In this document: positions 45,333-54,900 of the stretch, in pieces
Layout of the letters: every line of letters starts with the position of its first letter
Numbering within the stretch: position 1 is the first letter of the stretch
Assembly (NCBI RefSeq): GCF_012489685.1
Contig: NC_080042.1
Span: forward strand, 45,498,066 to 45,562,065
Direction: 5' to 3'
DNA from: Lotus japonicus
Taxonomy: Eukaryota; Streptophyta; Magnoliopsida; Fabales; Fabaceae
DNA: 64,000 bases
Program-made: the position numbers and the translations under genes
Notes under the pieces: generated by a model
Databases searched by the model: none
Told to the model about the DNA's origin: nothing
The model's input: the letters and a program-made list of their open reading frames with translations, nothing else

Positions 45333-45481
45333 AGGACTTCTCCTATAACAAGTATTCTACAGGACTTCTCCCAACAAGTATTCTACAGGACTTCTCCCAA
45401 CAAGTATTCTGAGGACTTCTCCTAACAAGTATTCTACAGGACTTCTCCCAACAACAAGTATTATGCAAGACTTCTCCTAAG
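45333..45481 (+). repeat. Tandem repeat of about 26 bp, 5.5 copies
   Basis: The unit is AGGACTTCTCCCAACAAGTA plus TTCTAC, with copy lengths of 25-29 bp. It lies near the minus-strand 3' end of the solo LTR. Confidence 0.9.
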
Positions 45482-46358
45482 ATATTTTTCAAGATCGTTT
45501 GGTTCTACGGGTTTCTCTTCTTACAGAGTGATTGTAGACTTTTACAGTGCTGAAGAACTACAAAGTGTTTGGGAAGGATTTGACTCTTAAGTATACTTTG
45601 AGTTCTAGATCTAGAGAGACTGGATAGAGGATTTGACTCTTTGGTGTTTCTCTCAGACAATAAGGATTTGACGCTTGAGCTTGTTGAATAAAATAATTCA
45701 GATTAAGCGTGTAGAGCATCTTGAGAACTAGTCGTTGGATCAAACGGTCTTCTTGTCAGGTGCATTTAATGTCTTGTACTTCTTTGATTGAGACTTGTTA
45801 CTACAACATGTATCTGTGTCAGCGATTGGTAGCGTCTTGAGCCTTGTTCCATTCCTTGTATGAGAGAAAGAGGAAATTGATTGTGACAGCATTTTACTTG
45901 TTTCCTTGGACAAAGTACTTTGTGAGATATCATGTAATTGCTTGCACTTGCTTTCTCTTCTTGAATGTCAGAGGATTCAAAATTTAATGAGCCGGTCCTT
46001 CTCTAGACATTGCACTTACTTTAATATTATTTGAGACATACGATGATGATGATCTTTAATAACTTCAGTCTTCTTAGACGATCCACTGAAATTGATCTTT
46101 TGTTTCATAGCGTATCCTGACGTTTCTGATCTTCTTGCCTTCATGATCTTCCACTTTGTTTCTGATCAGATGATGTAGTAGATTGGACTTCTCTTTGCTT
46201 GGTCAGCCTTCTTTGAAGCCTTTGTCTTTCTTTGAAGCCTTGGTCTTTCTTTGCTTGGTTAGTCTTCTTTGAAGCTGTTGTCTTTCTTTGCTTGGTCAGA
46301 CGATCCTCATATTTGTCTTTTCTTCATTCTGATAGTCTGCCATGTTGCTTTGACCTTT

Positions 46359-46549
46359 TGTGTATGTAGACTAGATTGATCTTTGAGTAGTCTTGTACTT
46401 TGTCGTCAGACGTTGGGGATGTGATTCATGAAGTATATTTCCTGAAAAAGAAAATTGTGTATGTAGACTATCCTGTTTTGTGTATGTAGACTAGATTGAT
46501 CTTTGAGTAGTCTTGTACTGTGTCATCAGTCGTTGGGGACTGAGTATAA
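46359..46549 (+). repeat. Direct repeat of about 71 bp, two copies
   Basis: Copies at 46359-46429 and 46479-46549 share TGTGTATGTAGACTAGATTG and GTAGTCTTGTACT with few differences. A third partial copy of TGTGTATGTAGACTA starts at about 46457. Nearby (46190-46310) TCTTTGAAGC and TTTCTTTGCTTGGT are repeated as well. Confidence 0.85.
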
Positions 46550-46625
46550 CATTAAGACTCTTTGAAAATTGTTATCATACAAAACAGGATAGACGATGTA
46601 TGCAGCGTTTGAACTTAACAACACA

Positions 46626-47790
46626 CTCCCCCTCCCAAAAACTAGATGCGAACCTTTAATTTAGAGAAAAAGAAGAGCTTGTGCGACATTAAGTAGATGT
46701 TGATGCTTCCTTTCAACCACAAAATTTTGTTGTGGCCTGTAAGGACATCCAAATTGATGGAGAGTGCCTTCTTGATGTAGATAATTTGATTGGGACTCTT
46801 GTGTGGTTTGGTAAAAGAACAAACCTATTGGCTAATATACGGTAGGTATGAAATATAGTTCGGGAACAAACATTGTGTGAAGTAGCACCTGAATCTACAT
46901 GCCAATTTTAGGACATGAAAGAATCAGTATGAACAGAATGATGCCCTTGTTACGCGGTGTGTGACATGAAATCCTGCAGTAGGCACATATTGGCCTATTT
47001 CCTCTATGATGCTTGTCATTGGAAGAAGATCTAGTAGCTTGCTTTGATGTGTCAAAATTAGGCACTCGATTGCCAGTCTTGTGTTGTGATATAGCATCAC
47101 TTAAAACAAAAATTGCATACGTTGTCTGGGAATCACCACGAAGATTGTCTTGTCCAACCCCACACTGCTTTTCTTGAAAAAACATGATTGATTGGTCGGG
47201 GGAATTGGATCTATCAGAAGAATCAAGGATATGAGAGAAGGATTCATTTAATCCCATCAAGAAGTTCATAACATACTCCTGTTGAAGATAATCGAGGATA
47301 GGCTGAACTCCTTCGCAATCGCAATCATGCGAGGGACGATACTCCAAAAGCTCTTGAGACGTGTGATGTAGTGATTCACATAGAGATTTCCTTGTTGAAG
47401 ACTGATAAATTCACACTTCAATTGAAAAATTCTTGGACCATTACCTTGCTAAAATCGCTTTTGAAGATCCAACCAAATTGTAGCAGCAATGGTAGAGAAA
47501 ATAACACTCGCTGAGATTTCCTTTGCTACAGAATTCAAGATCCAGGACACCACATTATTGTTTTTGCGCTGCCATGCCATGACCGGTACAAAGGATCAAT
47601 CCCAGCAGTTCTTCTAGTGAGTCATCCATAAATCCGAGGTTATTTTTGCAATCAACGCCATTATCATGGCGCAATACCAAGAAGTATAGTTGTCACCGTT
47701 GAGCGGTGCAGAAACGAGAGCAATCCTTGACTCATGGGATTATTCATAGTGAAGATCATGCACGAATCAAATGAAGACGAGGATCAAATA
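46626..47790 (-). pseudogene. Host copia integrase core, protease and gag, decayed
   Basis: Going down the minus strand from 47790, the gag N-terminal region is visible in pieces (NGDNYTSW-like and ALIAKNNLGF-like translation). It is followed by the 47347-46895 frame with YVMNFLMGLNESFSHI and a zinc-knuckle remnant ICAYCRISCHT. The protease box WHVDSGATSHNVC lies at about 46905-46868. Integrase core sequence ([15 protein letters not shown]) lies at about 46770-46680. Deletions have removed most of the integrase between them. Confidence 0.8.
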
Positions 47791-47841
47791 GTGATGATCC
47801 AAAGCAAAAAGTGACTAAGCGAAGTGAGATAAAATTTTACA

Positions 47842-48347
47842 TCTAATCTTAATAATATATAAAACTCATCCACCAAAGTGGGTCACATTGTAACTTAAAT
47901 TCCACATGTTTTTCTCCTATTGATTGTTACAATGATTTTTCAAATGTCTAATTTTGATTGGTCCATATTGTTGACTCAATAAATTAGGAAATGAAAACAT
48001 AAATCATGGAGATGAAAACACGGTGGCAGTTCTGTAAATAAGTGGAGTTTTAAGTGAAACAGGTTATAAACTTATAATACAAGTCCATGATTGTGAGTTC
48101 AAATCTGGCTGAGGTACAAAAATAAGAATTTTGACATTTGGTAAATAATCATGGAGATGTAAAAATAGGGGTGGGTCCATTTGCACTTTGCAATCTACAT
48201 CAATAAAAGTATTTTTTTATACTTTTTTTTACAGCAATTATTTTTTTATCCTGTTTTTTGTTCTGTCATCGATAAAAATAATGAGTTTAGAGGACTATTT
48301 ATATTGTTTTTGGGGTTGTCAATATATTAAATATGTATTATAAGTAA
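47842..48347. other. Left arm of the Helitron-like segment
   Basis: AT-rich, with no gene or repeat beyond the terminal TCTAATC sequence. It ends at AGTAA, the Tat-B target site. Confidence 0.4.
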
Positions 48348-48725
48348 TGTTCTGTACTAGGGCAAGCTTATGTAAGAGAAAGACAAAAAGTAAACCCTAG
48401 CAGAGCACTAAAATAGCAAAACTACCATAAAAGGAATATTCTCATTAATGCTGAAAAAGTTGGTTTCGTACAAGTGGATGACCTCCCCTTTTATAGAGGG
48501 GGTGGTCATGATATGGATCTTTCCTATATTTGGGCCTGACAATCAGGGCCCAAATCCCCGTACATATAAGACAAATCCAAAGGAATCTTCCAGCTGGCTT
48601 GTGGGTCCATCACCTAAGGGAGGGCAATGAAGCTCGTCATGTTGCCTTTCCCGCCTTGGCTATCGTCAATGGTTTGTTGTTCATTTTGGGCGGGACATAA
48701 TCTTCTTTATGTCCCGCCCAGTCCA
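48348..48725 (-). repeat. Tat-B 3' LTR (378 bp)
   Basis: On the plus strand it runs TGTTCTGTACTAGGGC...GCCCAGTCCA. It contains a perfect inverted repeat at 48688-48700 and 48707-48719. The 60-codon ORF present in both LTRs is not a gene. Confidence 0.96.
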
Positions 48726-48737
48726 CATGCCCCCAAG
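48726..48737 (-). other. Tat-B polypurine tract
   Basis: The minus strand reads CTTGGGGGCATG immediately before the 3' LTR (TGGACTGGG). Confidence 0.8.
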
Positions 48738-49089
48738 ACATGAGACTCGAGTAGAGAGTTGAAATGTCTTCATCATGTTACCTAGTAGTTCGCCTCTATT
48801 GTTTATTCGTTCATCGCCATTTTACCTTCGTTGTTACATCGCCATTTTCACGCTTCGCCACCTTTGTTGCCGTTTCAAAGATATGTCGCCATTAATCATA
48901 ACCGTCAACCACGTCTTTTCAACTGACGCACGTATCCTTATTTTCCGGGATTTCGTCATCATTTGTTATAAATGCAATCTTCAGTTGCGCGTCTCGAGGA
49001 GTAATGTCTTTTCGCTTCCTAACTTTTCGAATTTCAAATCCCACGATCCCACGATCTTCCCCCACTCATTCTCTCTCTTCCTTTCTCTC

Positions 49090-49096
49090 TATAAAA
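49090..49096 (+). promoter_or_regulatory. TATA box of the Tat-B antisense gene
   Basis: TATAAAA is followed by a long pyrimidine-rich leader with no ATG until 49374, where the long ORF starts. The region 48738-49089 has no other gene and would be its promoter. Confidence 0.7.
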
Positions 49097-49373
49097 TCCC
49101 CTTTTCACTTTTCATTTTTCACTTCCTTAAAACTTTTGCTCTGAAAACCCTTTTCACCGCAGCTTTCATTCTCTTCTTTGAACTCCGGTGAACCTTTTCT
49201 TCCTCCGGCCGTCGTCATTGCGCGGTGCTCCCCTATCGCCGACGTTCTCCTTTCTCAAATTCACGGTTCTCCCTCTGGTTAGTTTTTCTCTTTCTTGAGA
49301 CTCTTCGTTTACTTCTTTTTTCTCTGGCTCTGTTCATCTTCTTTCTTCTTTTAACTCTGATCATCTTCTTTTT

Positions 49374-51508
49374 ATGAAACTGCCTCGCATGTCTTTACCA
49401 AACGCTAGCCTTTCTTCCCTAGAACTTTCTTCACCCTCCACGGAGGAGGAAGTTGTCGCCCCCTCTATAATTGAAATTCATTCCTCGCCTTCTACCCATG
49501 ATGATTCCGGTCCCGCCGGCTCTGTAGACTCAATTCTCTCCTCTAATGGAGATTTGTCTTCACCTGAATGGCGCTCTGACGTGCATTTAGTTGAAGATAA
49601 ATGTCTGTTGCATTCTATCTGGAGCAGCGTTGGGAGCATTAGTTCGCTTCGAATTTCTGCTCAAGGGTTCACGAAGATAGATCCCGCCACCTCGAATAAT
49701 GAAGATCATCTGTTGAATGTCCTCCCATGTGGCGAAGATGACTGTGTTCTGTTGCGTAAAGAACCAGACGATGGATCGCCCGATTTTTTCTTTGTTTATG
49801 GCTATTTCTTCTTAGATTTAAACATTAAACTTCCTTTCTCGCCGTTTATATGTCACGTTCTTTCTTTTCTGAATGTGGCGCCTTGCCAACTCCAGCCCAA
49901 CGCCTGGGGTTTCCTCCGCTGCTTTGAAATTCTTTGTGAACACTTGAGTTTCACTCCAACCTATCCCTTGTTCTTCCTTTTCTATAAATCAGTCACCACT
50001 AAACCTACTTCTGTGAAATGGGTTCCACTATTAGCCCGTAAGAACATGAGTCGGTTTACCGCCCTTAAAAGCCATTACAAAGTATGGCAGAAGAAATACT
50101 TTAAAGTTGTGGAGTCGCCCGAAATAAAGAACTTGTTCCGAGATTCTGACAATAACCCCCTCTTCCCTTTTTACTGGACAAAGAACCCTCGCCGAAAAAT
50201 ATCTGTTTCATACGACGCCTTGGATGAATCTGAACAAGGCGTCGCCGATTACCTCCGCACACTACCAGTAATTTCCGGTCACGACTTGATTGAGGCGTCG
50301 AAGTCCGGCACTTTAAATCAATTTTTTAGTAAGTTTATAATCTTTGTACGTAACTTCTTTTTCTTTTTGTTCATGTATCTCGTCTAATTGATGTTTTCCG
50401 TACAGCTACGATGGGAAAAGGCAAGGTTGATGCGAACCCACTCAAGATGAAGGAGTACCTCGCCCAGTCTGCTGCGGCGGCGAAAAAGAGGGCCGCCGAA
50501 ACTGAGCAGAAGAAGAAGAATGAAGGTACCTCGGGTTCTGACAACGTCAGGGACCCTAAACGTCAAAAAACTTCAGGTGCTGCTGGTGGTAAGCCTCTCC
50601 ACCAATCAACTCTTGATTCAAAAAGTCGTCCAGCTGAGAAAAAGAAGGGACATGACAATGTCCCGCCCCCTCAACAAGATTCAAGCACGCTGATCAACCG
50701 CCCATCAACTCCATTTGGCCAGGCTGGCCCTAGTTCAGCCATTGGTGGCGAAGCTCCTCCCCCCTTGCTGAGCTTGTCGGATCCTCACTTCAACGGGCTG
50801 GAATTCATGACCCGTACTTTTGACAACCGGATTCACAAGGACATTTCCGGTCAGGGTCCCCCCAACATTGCTTCCATGGCGATCCATCACGCGCTTTCTG
50901 CCGCCAGCACTGTGGCGGGAATGGCTCAGTGTGTAAAAGAGTTGATCTCAGCCAAGAACCGTTTTGAGAAGAAGGCAGCTGATTACAAAACAGCCTATGA
51001 GCAGGCTAAAACTGATGCTGAGACTGCCAACAACAAGCTGAAATCTGCTGAGGAGAAGTGTGCTAAGTTAACTGAAGACTTGGCTGCTTCGGACCTGCTT
51101 CTTCAAAAGACAAAGTCTCTTAAAGAAGCCATAAATGACAAGCACACTGCCATTCAAGCCAAATATCAAAAGTTGGAGAAGAAACATGATCGCCTGAATG
51201 CTTCCATCTTAGGGCGTGCTTCTCTCCAATATGCTCAAGGCTTTCTGGCGGCCAAAGAGCAGATCAGTGTTGTTGAGCCGGGCTTTGATCTTTCCCGCAT
51301 TGGGTGGCTGAAGGAGATCAAGGATGGTCAAGTAGTTGGTGATGATGACATTAGCCTCGATCTCCTTCCCCAATTCAATGATGAGAGTGAGCCTGAAGAA
51401 GATGGCGAGGATGGGAATGAGCAGCACAGGAATGAGGATCAAGGGAAGGAAGATCCTCAAGCTGGGACAAGCCAGGGCAACAACGCCAACAACGAGAACC
51501 TGGCTTGA
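49374..51508 (+). CDS. Tat-B antisense gene, two exons, intact (gypsy-type transposase-like N-terminus, coiled coil)
   Basis: Exon 1 is 49374-50328 and exon 2 is 50406-51508. The 77-bp intron has GTAAGTT at the donor and TTTTCCGTACAG at the acceptor. Splicing joins phase 1 to phase 1 and yields one 685-codon frame without stops. Residues about 60-310 resemble the putative gypsy type transposon domain family (FFFVYGYFFLDLNIKLPFS, NAWGFLRCFEILCEHLSF, VKWVPLL). The second exon is basic at first (KKRAAETEQKKKN), then a long coiled coil (YKTAYEQAKTDAETANNKL), ending in an acidic tail. The ATG is the first after a TATA box. The gene faces gag-pol, with 461 bp between the two stops. Role unknown. 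The name of the domain says where it is found, not that it is a transposase. Confidence 0.85.
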
Positions 51509-51969
51509 ATTTGTTTTTATTTTATGAAGTTGAAATTTTTCTTTGGGCATTGCCCCGTTTTATTTTCATTCCAAATCATGTATGGGCATCGCCCCCTTTT
51601 CTCTACTTTAAATGGATATCATCTTAAGTTCATTCGTTGTTTTTAGTTGTTCCCAACTTTCGTTGTTATATACCTTAGCCGATTTTTCGACGAGGCTTGG
51701 TTTCTAGTGGCCACTAGAATTGCCAAGGCTTTTAACTTTTGAAGGCGATACTTTCTTATTCCGAAAGGTTTACTCGCGGTATTTGCATACCTTGATACGA
51801 TGAACTCGTAATAAAAATTCAAAACATATACGATTCTGTTGGAATGATCTTTTCATTAATTTTCTTTCGTATGGGAACAATTGTCCCTTCATTACAATTG
51901 TCGCCTCATTAAAAACCTTTCCAAAGAAAGGGAAAAAGAGTGCGACTTCATTCACATTTGTTGTTTCTA
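51509..51969. other. Tat-B gap between convergent stops
   Basis: It would contain the 3' ends of both the antisense gene and gag-pol. T-rich, with the GGGCATYGCCCC motif twice (51546-51557 and 51583-51594). No ORF of note. Confidence 0.55.
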
Positions 51970-54900
51970 CTAACTAAAATACTGCTTTAGATGAGAGGCG
52001 TTCCATGTTCGTGGAACCTTTTGACCGCTTAGTTGTTCCAACTTATAAGCTCCTCCTCCAACATCGCCAATAATCCTGTAAGGCCCGCCCCAGTTGGGTG
52101 AGAGTTTGTTGTGTTTATCGGGTATTGTATTTTTTCGGAGCACTAAGTCTCCTACCCTCATTTTTCTTGGCACCACTTTTGTTGAGAATTTTCTTGCCAC
52201 CTTCACTTTTCCCGCCTCATTTCTTATGTGGGCCTCTCGTTGTTCCTCGGGCAGCATAATTAGATTTGCTATTAAGTTTTCTCCGTTGTCATTTTCATTA
52301 AACCGAGCCACTCGCCAATTTTGGTTTTCAATTTCCACTGGGAGCATGGCGTCAGTTCCATAAGTTAGACGATACGGGGTTTCCTTTGTGCTTGACTGCT
52401 CCGTGGTGTTGTATGCCCAAAGAACGCCTGGTAGTTCCTCCGCCCAAAGCCCTTTTGCCTCATCCAGTTTCTTCTTTAAACCCTTCAGGATAACTTTGTT
52501 AGCCGATTCAGCCTGCCCATTGGTCTGTGGATGTTCTACAGAGGCAAATCGCATCTCGATTCCCATTTCTGTACAAAATTCTCGGGTAACACTACTTGTG
52601 AATTGTGTTCCGTTGTCCATTACTAATGCCCTGGGAACCCCAAATCTACAAATAATCCTTCGCCACAAGAAGCTCCTGACCTTAGCGGCCGTGATAGTTG
52701 CTACTGCCTCAGCCTCTATCCACTTAGTGAAGTAATCAACCGCCACGATGATGTACTTCATTTGTGCCTTCGCCACAGGGAATGGTCCTAAGATATCGGT
52801 CCCCCACATGGCGAACGGCCAAGGCGACATCATGGTTGTTAATTCTTCTGGTGGAGCCTTGTGTAGGTCAGAAAAGACTTGACATTTTTCACATTTCTTA
52901 ACATACTCCAAACAATCCTTCTTCATCGTTGGCCAATAGAATCCTGCTCTTATCACCTTAACTGCCAAGGATCGCCCGCCAATATGACTAGAACACACGC
53001 CTTCGTGGACTTCCGCCATTATTCCGAGGGCGTCCTTGATATCGACACATTTGAGCATAGGAGACATGATTCCTCGCCGATACAACTCTCCACCCACCAG
53101 TGTGTAAAAACTGGCTTCCCTTCGTTTTGCTCTCGTGTTCAAATCATCCTCCTTTGGTGGGTTCTCTAAGAAGGTTTTAATCGATTCCATCCAAGATATC
53201 TCGCCCTCACTGACTGACTTTACAGCTTTCAACTTTATTTCTACCAAATCAATGCTCGGGCGAGGCAGGGTTTCTTGAATGACTGTCTGGTAGTTGCCCA
53301 ATTTCCCTGTGCTTGCCAACTTTGCCAACACATCAGCCCTCTCATTTTGTCCCCTCGGGACATGTTCTATTTTGATTTCTTTGACCTCCATCATCAATCT
53401 GCGCACCACTTCCAAATATTTGGACAGTTGCGGATCCTTCACCTGGTACTCACCTTTCACTTGTTTAACCACTAACTGCGAATCTCCTTTGATAAATAAC
53501 TTCTGAACTCCCAATTCAATGGCCAACCTTAAGCCGGCGATCAGAGCCTCGTACTCAGATTGATTATTGCTCGCCTTGAACTCGAACTTGAGAGACTGTT
53601 CAATGATCATTTTATCTGGACTTTCGATTGTTATTCCCGCCCCACTTCCAGTGTTATTAGAGGATCCATCCACAGACAGGACCCATTCTCCTTGAGTCTT
53701 CTCTCCTTCAGTGGGTGTTAATTCCGCCACGAAGTCAATTAAACTCTGGACTGTGACTTGGCCCCTTGGCTCATATTGTAAGTCATACTCTGACAGCTCA
53801 ACTGACCAGCTAACCAATCGCCCTGATAAATCAGGCTTCTGAAGTACTTGCCTTAAGGGAACATCAGTTTTAATTTTGACTTGGAAACTTTGGAAGTAAG
53901 GTCTGAGGCGCCTTGCAGTTTTCAGAATCGCCAAAGCCGCCTTTTCAATTTTTTGGTACCGCAATTCTGCCCCCTGTAAAGTATGGCTCACGAAATATAT
54001 AACTTTCTGCTTTTTTCCTTCTTCCTGGAGCAAAACCGTACTTACCGCCTTGTCAGTAACCGCCAAATAGAGCACTAATGGAACGCCTGGTGTTGGCTTG
54101 GAGAGTACCGGTAATGTGGCCAATGTTTCTTTCAATTTGGTAAAAGCTTGTTCGCATTCCTCTGTCCACTGAAACTTTGAATTCTTTTTTAAACATGTGA
54201 AGAACGGGGCCGCTTTGTCACCCGCCATTGGCAAGAAACGTGACAAGGCGGCCATTCGCCCTGTCAAACGCTGAACCTCCTTTATACTTGTTGGGCTTTT
54301 CATTTCCAAGATCGCCCTTCCCTTATCTGGGTTTACTTCTATTCCTCTTGATGTTAACATAAATCCCAAGAATTTTCCTCCCTGGATCCCAAAAGAACAC
54401 TTCTCAGGGTTTAACTTCATTTGATATGTTCTTAACTGATCAAACGCTTCTTTAAGGTCGCCGCCATGATCACTAGCCCTGGCGGATTTTACAATCATGT
54501 CATCCACATACACCTCCATATTCCTGCCTACTTGCTTTGAAAAAATTTTGTCCATGAGCCGTTGGTACGTAGCTCCTGCATTCTTCAAACCAAAAGGCAT
54601 TGTCTTGTAACAATAGTTCGCCTGATTGGTCATGAATGCTGTACTTTCCTCATCCGAGGGATGCATCATAATCTGATTATAGCCCGAATAAGCGTCCATG
54701 AGACTTAAAAGTTCATTCCCTGAAGCTCCATCCACAAGCTTGTCAACATTGGGAAGTGGGTACGAATCTTTGGGACACACTTTGTTCAGGCTCGTGTAGT
54801 CCGTGCACATTCGCCATTTCCCATTGGCCTTCTTGACCATTACAACATTGGCGAGCCACGTTGGGTACTGTACCTCACGGATGAAGCGGGCCTTGATCAA

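Larger units (their letters stand above)
45153..46625 (-). mobile_element. 1.46-kb solo LTR, Sirevirus-like, TSD ACACA
   Basis: The LTR runs 45158-46620 and is flanked by ACACA at 45153-45157 and 46621-46625. On the minus strand it begins TGTTAAGTTC and ends CCGATATTA (CA changed to TA). Near its end it has AATTCAAACCCCCTTTC, like the SIRE LTR ends. Removing it rejoins host copia integrase sequence. No ORF of interest. Confidence 0.85.

Noticed and set aside
45558..45743. 61-codon ORF in the solo LTR
   Set aside because: Short, no motif, inside an LTR.
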